Shown here: positions 1-10,508 of the stretch, in pieces | Position numbering within the stretch: position 1 is the first letter of the stretch | How the letters are laid out: every line of letters starts with the position of its first letter | Made by a program: the position numbers and the translations under genes | Assembly (NCBI GenBank): GCA_028752905.1 | Contig: JAQNBH010000013.1 | Coordinates: 10,840,897-10,904,896 of the forward strand | Direction of reading: 5' to 3' | Length of the DNA: 64,000 nt | Source of the DNA: Cladorhizidae sp. MBARI D1340-BT2 | Lineage: Eukaryota > Porifera > Demospongiae > Poecilosclerida > Cladorhizidae | Notes under the pieces: generated by a model | What the model saw: only the letters and a program-made list of their open reading frames with translations | The model's database searches: none | What the model was told of the DNA's origin: nothing

Positions 1-2016
1 CCATAAAGTTTCTCAGGGGCTGCTCATCACTTGTGTCAAGAGCTGCATGAGTTACTCCAGTGAGATCTTGTGCAGTGTCCTTGGGGGCTCCACAACTGAA
101 CAAGCACACATGCATACTAAAGCAGTTGTTTCAAGACAAAGGTTAACTAAAATTTGACTGTCAGGGAAATCAACAGGACCATTCCCTGACTTTTCAAACA
201 ATAACCCACCATAACCACAGCAACCACAACCCACAGCACCACAACCCCAAGGACACAACAATGGAGACTGTTCTAGAGCAATCTAGGCATATCAGGCTAC
301 TGTTAGAAAATGCCTGGATATATATGTATTGTAAGGCACCAGAGTGACACTCTGGAGTTTTGTCTGATAGTTGAAGGTGTATGCTTACTTCCCTGACAGG
401 GACAAAGAGATAGAGAGAGTCAACATGAGGGGTGACACCAGAGTAAGGTCCTAAGTATAGAGGACTGAGACTTGGGTCACGGAGATCAGTGGTCTAGGTA
501 GGGTGATTGGTGGAGTAACCAATCCCTGGAGTACCTAGTATTCACCCAGAGTTAGCTAACCGCTCGGGCTATAACAGTACCATTTTTTTTTGAGGAAGGA
601 AGGTTTTAGGCGAGGGTGAAATTTCCCCAACAGTCACCCTCACATTATTAGAGGGTTTTGTGGTTGCTTTTGGTTTTTCAATTAAGTAGATTTGGCTTTA
701 ATTAAGATGATCAACCATTAGAATCAATTCCACTTCTATACTTACCACTTCATCTCACAGATGTTGCAGTGGAATTTTCCTTTGCACTCCTTGCACACCA
801 AGTATCGACAAGTACGACAATGACTTCCAGTTTTCCTGAGCCGTCCAAGATGGCATGAACATATGGAACAGACACGCTTTGCTTTTAACTCAAATTGTTT
901 CTCTCTCCTGATTTCATAGAGTAACCTCTCACAGCTGAAAAACATATTAATTAAACACATCACATCTTAATCATATATATTGTGCATTGATCAGTTATTA
1001 ATAAGTCAAGAGCAACTTCATTCTAATACGAATGCTCTTTAGAACCACTTAATTTTGGATTGCTGATAGGTTATAAATGCATGCTATCATATCTTCTTAC
1101 GAATAGGAATGCCCAATATCACTAGCAACAGTTGTTGACGGAAGGGCAATATTATTGTGAAATTATTTATTGACTGAAAATGGTTGTACTGTAAATACAC
1201 ATCTGAGCATAATGTGTACCAACATTCAGCAAACATTCAGCAAACATTCAGCAAACATTGAATCTGGTTAATTTCACACATAGTAAACATACAGCCTTAC
1301 TTATTTGAAAATATGATGCCTTCCACAGGATAGCATGCTATGAATCTACCACTATGTTCTGCTTTGATCCATCTAATCCTCAGCAGCCAAGACTAAAAAA
1401 CGTATTCCACAGATTCAAATCTGGTCCAAATCAGCACTGGACTGTTTGGCTTGGATGACCTTGATGTGGCTGAAATATAATGGCAGATAGGCTTCTTACT
1501 GGAGATAGGCTTGTTTCTAAAGCCAATCGGTCTTCAAGATTGTCAATCACGAGCAAGAATGTTAGACACACTGAACTTCAGAAGTAATCAACAAACTCTA
1601 ACTTGAGATAACATAGATAGAAGAACTCACCACAATTTGAAATTTATAGCCTTCATTCCTGATGAATGCTTGGAACATGGAGGGAGTAAATTTCAAGTTG
1701 ATTATAGAGAAAACTCCTTGGATTTTGTATTTGTGTTAGTTAATGTTGCTGAGATCATCCCTGTAGCCAAACCACTATCACATCCTTAACCTTGTGATTC
1801 TATCAACATTAACATTAACTATTGCTAGACACATAATTGTAAGTAACGTAGCTACATGTCCCTAAAGAAAAGGGGAAAAAACTCGACTCCAGAGTGGGCT
1901 CAAAACTTGCCTGCCACATCACCAACTTACTCCAATAATTTCCTTCTCACTTTCTCGAGCAATTCATCATCTACCTTGGTATCACCCAGTGGTATCATCT
2001 TCTCAAGATTTTCCAT
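1..2016 (-). CDS. Synaptotagmin-like protein, 5' part of a third copy (cut by window edge)
   Basis: Exon 1 is 1931-2016 (ATG at 2016), exon 2 is 746-934 (zinc finger), and exon 3 starts at 95 and runs off the left edge. Exon 1 ends in phase 2 and exon 2 begins with the single base that completes the codon. The remaining linker and C2 exons would lie left of the window. This implies that the duplication array extends in that direction too. Confidence 0.7.
746..934 (-). CDS. Slp-homology-domain zinc-finger exon, unit 1
   Basis: A 189-bp exon with a pyrimidine-rich acceptor ending TTTTTCAG and a GTAAGT donor. It encodes 62 residues with eight Cys in four pairs, which fits two zinc ions in the FYVE-like finger of Rab-effector Slp homology domains. 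The basic, helical stretch before the first CxxC matches the Rab-binding helix seen in this family. Confidence 0.75.
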
Positions 2017-2199
2017 ATTAATTTTTATAGTAGCAGTTCCTAGACGCTAGCGCTGCGTTGGAGCCATGCGCACTGCCACACCCCCTGTCGTTACGACGAC
2101 TTGCGAGCTGCCTAAAAGACTCGATCTAGCGTCTGTTGACGCTAGCTTGACCAATCAGATTGCTTCATATTTTCACGTGTCATATCGTAGTTCTAATTA
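2017..2199. promoter_or_regulatory. Candidate divergent promoter between SYTL-like exon 1 and MADF relic, unit 1
   Basis: A short interval richer in GC and CpG than its surroundings lies between two divergent starts, ATG at 2016 on the minus strand and ATG at 2200 on the plus strand. It contains a CCAAT motif (GACCAATCAG) and a CACGTG E-box near its right end, but no clear TATA box. The same block lies at 28113-28304 and 56082-56272. Unit 1 lacks a stretch of about nine bases present in units 2 and 3. Confidence 0.4.
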
Positions 2200-2619
2200 A
2201 TGCCAATTTGTCAGGAGGATGAAAAGTTAGTTGAGGCTGTGCGAAGCTTTGTATGTCTTTGGAAGGTAGGATCAAGCTCTTACAAGGATCTACGAGCTAA
2301 AGAGAGTTGCTAGCAAGGTAAACTACGTAGCTACTGAATTAAATTATCTTAGTAGTCATATTCCCATATTCATAATGTTGTTTAGGTTGGAGAAGGCTAC
2401 ACATCGGATGGATGCATCTAGAGGTGGAGGATTTTGAGGGACAAATTTGTGAAGGAACTGAAAAGGACCAAGAAGAAGAAGTCTGGAGATGCTGGGCCTG
2501 TTGTGGTGTCCAGTGGGCACAAGAAGAATGTAGCGAGGTTGAATATTGATCCCTCTTCAGAAACCTTTCACCCCACTACCCCTCATTCCCATGATTCTAT
2601 GGATTATTACAACTATTGA
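2200..2619 (+). pseudogene. MADF-domain (Adf-1/Myb-like DNA-binding) relic, unit 1
   Basis: The ATG-initiated frame at 2200 begins like a MADF domain (DEKLVEAVRSF, then LW). A later frame at 2388-2619 carries the diagnostic second half RWRILRDKFVKELKR, then a Lys-rich tail and a low-complexity C-terminus ending at TGA 2619. The two halves are separated by a possible intron (AAG/GTAAAC to TTTAG/GTTGG), but phases do not join cleanly. An in-frame TAG lies just before the RW motif in all three copies. MADF proteins are DNA-binding regulators, often transposon-derived. This copy looks dead unless spliced in a way I cannot see. Confidence 0.5.
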
Positions 2620-2828
2620 ACTAGTGCATTATATTACATCGCATTTTGTTCAGTGAATGAATGATATAGATAATTAGTTGAGTTCTGCGAACATAGCTGT
2701 ACTGCCAATCAAATTCTCCAGCAGGAGTACAGAAGTATTCTTGAAACCTTCCCTGATCTCCACAGCAGACTGAGAATGTCTTGATAAAAAAGAAATAAAC
2801 AACGCATATGCAACTATCTAGATAAATT

Positions 2829-2948
2829 ATGGCTAAATATTGGACGTACCCACACTCTGTTCTGCCTTCTCTTATTCCTCCTCCTCCGCCTCCTGAGCAA
2901 AAGAATCAAAATAAGGGGGAAAGAGGGCTGCGTCTGTGCTTTCTAATG
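2829..2948 (+). CDS. Short proline-rich exon-like frame, unit 1
   Basis: An ATG-initiated 40-codon frame ending exactly at a strong donor (ATG/GTAAGT). It contains a run of six Pro and then a basic stretch. The counterparts are 39 codons (28934-29050 and 56897-57013). The indels between the copies fall in the Leu/Pro codons and each is a multiple of three. That is suggestive of coding constraint, but short repeats can also slip by threes. I do not recognise a family. It follows the MADF relic on the same strand. Confidence 0.3.
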
Positions 2949-4873
2949 GTAAGTCTAATTTGTTATTTTGTTATGCCATAATATTTTCCTAGCTCATTAT
3001 AGGCTATTCCAGTGCGGACCGTAAGCCGTTTAAATTTGACCTCAGGACCTGTAAGGAATAATCTTCAGGTTAGGCGGGAGGAAAACGTTCTCACGAAGAG
3101 TGTCTGGAGACTACAAAATTGACGTTCAAAGTACCTATATTCCCGATGAAGGCTATATAGAGCATCTGGCTAGTGGAAATATCTAGTTCAATTTGACTAT
3201 TAAGAAGGTAATTTTAATAGTAAGTTTGTGGTTCAAGGTAATCAAGACCAATTCATTCATCGAGCTGCATGCAAAGCTAGTAAAACATGATGTGGAACTT
3301 GTAGTTGATGATGTAGAACACTTTTATATTGTCATAATACTGTTGTTGAGAGAAATCTTCTAAGAAAAACGATCATATTGATTTTGTGTGTGAACATGAA
3401 TACGATGCACGCTCTTATCAAGCAGTGCTTAGTTTGAACCATAAACTCAATACCATTGACTTGTGATATTTTTGCCAATTGGAAGGTACCTTATGTTCTT
3501 TAAAGTTACTTGTACTTGTTTCAAATGCAGTTATATAGGAAGTACGATGAAGTCCAGTGTGTAACAAAACCACCTGTCTAGATGTATGCAGGGCATCATA
3601 ATTATAGATCAAAATATACACTGTGAAAATTGCAACGCTTCCTTCTTACATGTGACATTTTGAAGAACAGGTATCTTTTCTCTTGTGTAGATTTTAAGCT
3701 CATAAGCAATCCACATGTGTGGATATCTGCAAAGTAAGTGCAAGGAGAGAAACATTCATGCAATCACACGGCATTGTTGTGCCTAGAGTCACACCACACC
3801 CACATTTATTTACACATGAAACACGGCTACAGCTGCTCATGTTTAGGCCATGATTGCCACTGTCGCTGCAGAAAATTATGGCTGTCATTGATAAGCACTG
3901 AACAAAATTAGTCACGTAGTTATTGTTCATGTTTGGTGGCTGGTTGCAAAATGGCGTAAGGCAGTGCTGGTGAGAGCCTTTCATATTGAGCCATCTTTTC
4001 TGAAATAACAACCTTCATCCATCTCATATCTTCAACTGTAGACATCTTTAAACCGGCATGTACAATTTGCAGACAACACCATCCAATCAGTTAGTTCTGT
4101 TGGTGTCCAGATTTTTCAGTGTCTCTATACAAACCTGTACGACAGCTGCTTATTAAAAACCATTTGAAGAAACACTAAGTTTTAGATGCCCATATGTTTC
4201 TGACAGGCTCCAGTTAAAAATGAAAAGTGTCCTCACATAGTTCTTGAAACCTAATCACAGCAAGTAGAAAAACCTCAGTGTCTGAGGAATAGATAGTATT
4301 TTGTTGGCATTATCAATGGCATGGAGCAACAGGCTTCTTCTTGGTTGCTCTTGAGGTGGATAAATTCCTTGTAATTTGCTATGCATTTTGCCCCCTCAAT
4401 AAACATTTTCGTGATTGTTCATGCACCATTAAAAGGATCAAATAATTCCTCCTTACTTGAAACAGATTTATTTATCACAACTTGATCTGTTCAGCCGCAA
4501 GCGGTAATCTTGGGAAAAGAAACAAATTCTGCTTACGATATTTTAGGTTGATATTTGGTTTAGAATTACAGACCATTACCTTAGAAGTAAACAAGCTTAT
4601 ATTTTGTTAGGCATTTTCCATTTAGGTTTCCTGATGTAACACTCATATAATTTCCATGTAATTTATAAATATTCAAGCGCCATTTCTTCTTAGGACACCA
4701 CAGGTTAATTCTATACTCTCACTAACAATGACTTTGTCTGTGGAGGTGACCTTGATCCTATACTGACATGAGATTCTTTTCCTCGCTATCCTTGATAAAT
4801 AGATTAGTTAAATGTCTGTGCATTAGAGTAGTGAGCTTTACAGTGATGCACTTGTGAGTCTCTGTTATGGCAG

Positions 4874-5102
4874 TTGAAAGACCACAGTGATGTGTGTGTG
4901 TTTTCTGTAAAAGCTCAACCATCTGTTGCACTTCTCCCACTAGCTATATTAGTTCTGGTCAAAGAGGAAAATGTTTATGGGTACACTTCAATTGAATGTT
5001 TTTTTACCAGTCCTCCAGAGGTGCTGATTGCATGCTTTATATCCTATGACATCACATTACATCATCAGAAAAATGATGTATGTAACATCATATATGAAAA
5101 AT
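4874..5102 (+). CDS. Exon-like frame of an unrecognised plus-strand gene, segment A unit 1
   Basis: An open frame of 76 codons plus one base, flanked by an acceptor (TTATGGCAG) and a donor (GTGAGT). The segment B copy at 16117-16345 has exactly the same length with no indel, although flanking sequence is full of indels. That argues for coding constraint at some time. The predicted peptide has hydrophobic and Cys-containing stretches but no motif I recognise. A possible terminal exon with a stop lies near 5200-5230. The minus strand is also partly open. Confidence 0.33.
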
Positions 5103-5951
5103 GTGAGTTGTATAATTATAATTATACTCCCTTGTTAAAAAGTGTTAGTGCTTCACTCCTCCTAACCGTCCCCCCATAAAGCAAGCCACAACTTCTGCAG
5201 CAGCTATGGTACACAAGAGTTTACCATAATCTTCGTATAAAAATAAACAGCATAAAGTCATTTGAGTTTGGGTCTGGGGCATTTAAGCTTTAGTTAGATA
5301 GCTTGATAAAAACACAGTTGCATCCCGGTAGCTATTTTTAACATGCATACCTAGTGTAATCACTTCAATAGACACTCCATGCGCTGCCACCAACCAACCA
5401 TCATCCATCATGCTGCCTTCTCGTATACAACTAGTCACAAAAAAATATTGTTCAATTTTAAGCACGTTTGATATTTTTGGTGAAATTATTTCCAAATTTT
5501 TTATCCTGCAAGGTTGCAACATTCGTTTTAAATTCTTTGTGATCTCTTAAAGATATCTACTTTCATCATAATTATATGCATAAGAAGATATATTGCCCTA
5601 ATTAACCAATTCTCGCAAAGACAAAAGTTTTTGCTTAAGTAGTGGTGTGTGCTCAATTAGACCAATCTTTATGAGATGTCCATGAAGTGGCCATTTTCTG
5701 ACACCACTGTTTCAAAAGCAATTAGCTTCAGAAAATGATTAGAAAACACACTTTTAAATGCCCAATGGCAATCTGACGGATTCAGCTTGTTTTTACCAAT
5801 TTTTTGTTATTCGCCCCTGTCTCATATGCTAGAGGATCAACATTGTTTCGAGCATTAATGATTAAACTGGTTGTGGTCAACATGGGTAGTTGCTTTCTCA
5901 CTCTTTTGACCAGTCAATCCAATACAGGTGTTTGTTTGGATTCTAATGTAG

Positions 5952-6035
5952 ACCCAGTTGGAAGGAACAACTTCGAATGATGTTTGTCTAGAGCTACAAA
6001 ATCTGATAGAACTTATCTGGTATGAATTTATGAAT
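5952..6035 (+). CDS. 84-bp exon-like frame, segment A unit 1
   Basis: Begins after an AG (TTCTAATGTAG) with ACC CAG and ends before GTGTAAGT; exactly 28 codons with no stop. The B copies at 17186-17269 and 43367-43450, and the unit 2 A copy at 32051-32134, have the same length. The acceptor in B (TTCTATTGCAG) is better. The peptide is acidic and Leu-rich (VCLELQNL, then LIWYEF) and I do not recognise it. It may belong to the same gene as the 4874 frame. Confidence 0.3.
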
Positions 6036-6591
6036 GTGTAAGTTTGGGATTGCCTTAGGCAAGATATTGGCAGTAAAGTAGAACCAAGAACACCCAAGTT
6101 TACAACAGTGTGCCTATTATACCAATGCATAATAGCGTTCTGGATTTCAGAAACTGTACAATCCTAATAGGCTTCACTTCCATCATATCTTTTTCCCATG
6201 TTTGCCAAAGATAAATGTGATGGTGGCAGACTTTGAAATTAATGGTGCCAATAGTAGAAGAAGTAGTATTGTTTCAATTAATGGCCGTTATGCTGGTTGC
6301 AGGTGCTAGAAGTGGTGGTGGTGGTAGATATATTATTATTGAAAATGATTACTAGCTAACAATTATAATGATACAATTATAATGATGCTAAGACGGCTCC
6401 AGTTTGCAGGTGATTTTTATCCTTTCCTTTTCTGTGTCTTTTACAATAGAATAATTAATATTTCAAAAAAAAATAAAACTGAAAACATTAAATCATGATA
6501 ATTTTTTTTTAAAGAAGACAAAGAGTTTGATGAAAATGAACATTTTGAATATTTAAAAAAATTAAAACTTGGCTATTTGAGAAGGGTGTAT

Positions 6592-7243
6592 TGTGATAAA
6601 ATCAGTTCTCATCCAATTAGAACCTTTAACTAATTGGCATGAGACTCTATTCTATACGACGGCTTGGTCACCAGTCTCTCCTCACTAGTGATCCTCGATC
6701 CAACCCGAAATCAGCCACTCCAGTAGTCGCTGTATCCTTCTTATTAATAGAATGGTATATATTAATAAGTAAGTGATATACTCAATCAGCAATCATACAC
6801 AGAGGTTTACACAGACCATACAAGCCTAGCTTTACAGTCTATCTCTTCTTACACAAGTTCAGTTCCAGTTCTTCTCTTAGTGTTTTTTCTCTCCCTTTAT
6901 TTAAATTGCAATGTTCTTTTATAGCACTCAGTTTGAGGTCACCAGTCTCTGGTGGTTTCTTTGTCCATGGTGGTTTCTTTGTCCATGGTGGTTTCTTTGT
7001 CCATGGTGGTTTCTTTGTCCATGGTGGTTTCTTTGTCCATGGTGGTTTCTTTGTCCATGGTGGTTTCTTTGTCCATGGTGGTTTCTTTGTCCATGGTGGT
7101 TTCTTTGTCCATGGTGGTTTCTTTGTCCATGGTGGTTTCTTAGTCCATGGTGGTTTCTTTGTCTATGGTGGTTCATTTGTTCATGGTGGTTCCTTTGTTC
7201 ATGGTGGTTCCTTTGTCAACAGTCTGGGAAGGTTTCCCTGACA
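6592..7243 (-). repeat. 3' LTR of Gmr1-like element, unit 1
   Basis: In the element's sense it begins TGTCAGGG and ends ATCACA. U3 contains an 18-bp minisatellite, then CTATAAAAG (plus 6916-6924) and AATAAA (plus 6896-6901). Ends are fixed by the adjoining polypurine tract on one side and by comparison with the 5' LTR start next to the PBS. Confidence 0.85.
6951..7216. repeat. 18-bp U3 minisatellite, unit 1 3' LTR
   Basis: About fourteen head-to-tail copies of an 18-bp unit, CCATGGTGGTTTCTTTGT on the plus strand, the last four with substitutions. The length is a multiple of three and the unit lacks stops in several frames, so it produces long spurious open frames. On the element's sense strand each unit reads ACCACCATGG. 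Confidence 0.92.
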
Positions 7244-8368
7244 TTCCTCCCCCGTTAGATCGAGACCCTTGGTCTCGACTAAGGCAGTCGGCATTTGCAT
7301 TTGCTGAACCAGATCTATGAGAGATCAGAAAGTCATAGGCTTGTAATGATAAAGCCCATCTAGCCAATCGACCATGGCCTTTAAGTTTGCTAAATGCAAA
7401 AGAGGGTTGTGGGGTCAGTCTCGATCTTGAACTTGGTATCCTCTAGGTAGACTCGGTAATGCTTTACACCAGCAACGATCGCAAGTGCCTCCCTCTCGAT
7501 GGTTGAATAATTCTGCTCCCTGGGCAATAATTTCCGCGAGCAGTACGCAATTGGATGCACTTATCCCTTCTCATTTATTTGGCTCAATACATAACCCAAC
7601 CCCGTTGCTGAGGTGTCTGTCTGTAATATAAACTGCTTCGTCCAATCTGGAGTTGATAGAATTGGTTGATCTGTCAAAAGCTTTCTTTAATGCTTGGAAT
7701 GCTCTGTCACATTCCGTTGTCCAGATCATTTTGTTTTCTTTCATCTTTTTTGTTAAGTTCGTGAGGGGGCAAGCTATCGTAGCAAATGATTGAATAAATT
7801 TGCGATAGTAGCCACAGAGTCCTAGAAATGCTCGAATGTTCTTCTTCATCTTTGGGATCATGTAGTTCTGCACGGCTTCGATCTTGCACGACATCGGGCG
7901 AACTTAACCATCACCCACCAGATGACCCAAATAACAACATTGACTAACCCCAAAATAACATTTCTTTTCTTTTATGGTTAACCCCGCTGCCCTCAACCTT
8001 TCCATCACTACCCTCAAATGTATCATATGATCTTCCCATGAGGTACTATGGATGACTATATCATCCAAATACGCGGAGGAAAAATCATGTAATCCTTCTA
8101 AAATAGAATTCATAAGTCTTTGAAATGTGGAAGGGGCTGACACAAAACCAAAAGGCATTGTGAGATATTGATATTTCCCATAAGGTGTTGAAAAAGCTGT
8201 TTTTTCTCCACTCCCCTTTTCCACAGGCACTTGGTGGTATCCTTTAACTAGATCTAATGTATTTATGAATTTGGCTCCACCGATGTTGTCAATCAGCTCT
8301 TCGATATTTGGTATTGGATATGGGTCTGCTTTGGTCACTAAATTCAATTTGCGGTAGTCAATACACAT
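7173..8368 (-). pseudogene. Gypsy-type reverse transcriptase and RNase H, unit 1
   Basis: Three frame pieces. 7904-8368 has the RT core: CIDYRKLN at its start, the TLDL motif, MPFGF then SAPSTFQ, and the YLDD catalytic box at residues 100-103. 7571-7894 has the RT thumb/connection and the RNase H start (TDRHLSNGVG). The 7173-7367 frame ends with the RNase H tail (a HRSGSANANADCLSRD-type end typical of gypsy elements). Frameshifts separate the pieces, and the solo LTR at 8418-9083 cuts it from its N-terminal part. Confidence 0.88.
7244..7253 (-). other. Polypurine tract, unit 1
   Basis: GGGGGAGGAA in the element's sense, directly before the TGTCAGGG start of the 3' LTR. This is the expected plus-strand primer. 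It lies only a few dozen bases past the RNase H end, which confirms that no integrase follows RNase H. Confidence 0.82.
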
Positions 8369-8417
8369 CCTTGTCCCCCCAATCCTTTTTAGGACTTAAA
8401 CTATGGGCGCTGCCCAA

Positions 8418-9083
8418 TGTCAGGGACCCCCCTGACTGACCAAATACCAGAGTGTGAAACACACAGAGGAGGGACGAAGGACACAGGAAGTAGTGTCCTG
8501 ACTGACCAAATACCAGAGTGTGAACCACACAGAGGAGGGACGAAGGACACAGGAAGTAGTGTCACGAAGATATTCCAACCTGATAAAGAAGCCGAACAAG
8601 TGGACAGTTCTGGTTGGACCAGACCAGAAGCAGGAAGGCCACTCGAAATGACCTAATATGGTCATTTCCAGAGCACTAATGAGTATGCTGTGGTCTGAGG
8701 GCGTAAACAGTTATTAAATTATAAAAGGACTAAACTATTATTATTAGCTAGAGTTAGAGTTGAACTGTTTTGATAAGAACTTATGTTATTGCTGCTAAGT
8801 TGTATTACTACTGTTGTATTGTTCTGTGGGAGTAAAAGAGATTGTTATCTCTCCGAATGAATCTTAAATACTCTAATCTCTCTCGAGTTGTCTATTAAGC
8901 GTTAGGCGCTACTCAAGTTGTCTAATAAGCATTAGGCGCTAACAATAAGGTTGTTAGCTGTGGGAAGTCTGAGCTGAGGAATTTCAATTGCGCAATAATT
9001 GTTATCAAGGCCAGGCTTGATAAGTGGGTGGCTATACTGTAGTTCAGCAAAAGCGGCTGGAGCTAAGTAGGCCAACGCTTACA
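8418..9083 (+). mobile_element. Solo LTR of a second retrotransposon, nested in pol of unit 1
   Basis: A 666-bp insertion with TG...CA ends (TGTCAGGGAC to GCTTACA), flanked by the 5-bp direct repeat CCCAA (8413-8417 and 9084-9088). Unit 2 has the uninterrupted site near 34447-34452. It has no coding capacity. A TATAAAAGG box near 8721 and a 66-bp tandem duplication in its left part suggest U3 on the plus strand. Its first eight bases equal those of the host element's LTR, but the rest is unrelated by eye. Confidence 0.88.
8431..8562. repeat. 66-bp tandem duplication inside the solo LTR
   Basis: Two adjacent copies (8431-8496 and 8497-8562) differ at a couple of bases. Tandem blocks in U3 are common enhancer-like features of LTRs. 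Confidence 0.85.
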
Positions 9084-9507
9084 CCCAAGGACTGTGAGAA
9101 GATACAATGGTACCCTGATCTAAAAGAGTTTTGATCTCCGAGCGCAAAAATTCTTTCGCTGTGTGTGCTAACCTATACGAAGGCAATCGTATTGGTAGTA
9201 CATCCCCTGTAGCTATCACATGCTCTATTAGGTCAGTCTTTCATGGGGTTTCCTTGATAACATCCTTGAATTGTTGTTTCAATTGATTTAATTGTGTGTG
9301 TTGCTTGAGAGAGAGGAACGTGCCTTTGATACCTGGTTCAAATTGAACTGGTCGTCTAATTCTTGGTCTTCCACTAGTGGGGCAGGTGAAGTCCATAACT
9401 TCATGGTATTCACGTGAAAAGTTTTTAGTGGTTTCCCTGTTTTTCCCGTGTCCACCTGATAAGTTACCTCAGTGATCTTTCTCACAATTGGAAATGGGCC
9501 TTGCCAC

Positions 9508-10430
9508 TCATTTATTTTGTTTGCGCGGTCGGAATACTAAAACAAATTCCCCAACCTCAAATTGTCTTTCAATAGCTTTCCTATCATGGTATCTCTTTTG
9601 AGACTGTTTCTCTTTCCTTTCTTTTTCCTGAGCCAATTCTCTCACTAGTTCAATGTTAGCTTCCATGGTTCGAATGAACTCGATAACATCAACCTCACAC
9701 TCTTCCTCTTTTCCTTTCCAGAATCTAGCTAAATTATCAAGGGGTGTTCTCATCTCCCTTCCGAATAATAGCCAGAAAGGTGAAAATCCTGTGGTTGCAT
9801 GGACACTACCCTTATAGGACCACAAAACAAAAGGTAGGCAATCATCCCATTCTACCTTTGGGTTGTTCATTAACTTCTTCAACAACCTCATCAAAGTACT
9901 GTTGAACCGTTCCACCATACCATCTGTTTGGGGATGGTATGGGGAGGTTCGAGTCTGTTTGATTCCAGTTCTGCTACAGAATTGCTTCATCACTTTTGAC
10001 ATGAAATTGCTACCGTTATCTGATAGTAACTCTTGTGGTATCCCCACTCTGGCAGTTAAATCGACTAAACAATTTACTACTGTCTCAGCTGTTAACGGAA
10101 ATGCTTCCGGACACTTTGTGGTATAATCTATTGCCACTAGAATATACTTATTCCCAGCCTTAGTTCTTTTTAAGGGCCCAAAGATATCTAGAGCTATCCT
10201 GGAGAACGGTTCCTTGACAATAGGTAAAGGGTATAGTGGTGCCTTAGTCACTATTGGGGCACTAGCCTTCTGGCAAATGGGGCATGACTGACAAAGTTCT
10301 TTTACATCTAAAGCATCCCTGGCCTATCCAATCGTTGTCTAATGGCTTCCAAGGTTCTTTCACGTCCAAAACGCCCAGCCACTACTGAATTGTGAGCTAA
10401 TGTTAAGACCTTTTTACTCTTGCCATCTTA
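9508..10430 (-). pseudogene. Integrase with upstream zinc-binding motif, unit 1
   Basis: Frame 9508-10251 holds the DDE core with D22, D78 and E114 in its numbering (spacing 35 between the last two) and contexts ALDIFGPL, LLSDNGSNF and DGMVERFN. Just upstream (10251-10430) an eroded HHCC motif is readable, ending CQSCPICQ. The GPY/F C-terminal module is lost by a 5-bp deletion near 9510. It lies upstream of RT in the element's sense. Confidence 0.88.
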
Positions 10431-10508
10431 ACTAGGCTTTTTCCACCAACATGATAGGGTTCTCTCATTAGTAATCTTCCCTCCCAAAAGTAAGGACTAC
10501 CCTTGCTA

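Larger units (their letters stand above)
633..6591. repeat. Segment A, unit 1
   Basis: This stretch has a second, more diverged copy in the same unit (segment B, 14672-17790, longer in unit 2 at 38522-43955). Similarity starts at the CACATTATTAGAGGG block and fades at about 6570, where the retrotransposon begins. It holds SYTL-like exons 1-2, the MADF block 2117-3030 (missing from B) and the exon-like frames at 4874 and 5952. Many small indels separate A from B, unlike A of unit 1 against A of unit 2. Confidence 0.75.

Noticed and set aside
52..261. 69-codon Cys-rich frame repeated in all three units
   Set aside because: It overlaps the intron 2/exon 3 boundary of the SYTL-like gene in another frame. 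The frame used in the spliced model explains the conserved sequence better.
6951..7216. CRISPR-like regular repeat
   Set aside because: The repeats are contiguous with no spacers, the genome is eukaryotic and the array lies in an LTR.
6906..7258. Long open frames on both strands over the 18-bp repeat (for example FVHGG and MDKETT repeats)
   Set aside because: An 18-bp unit without stops opens several frames automatically. The repeat lies in LTR U3, and copy numbers vary freely.
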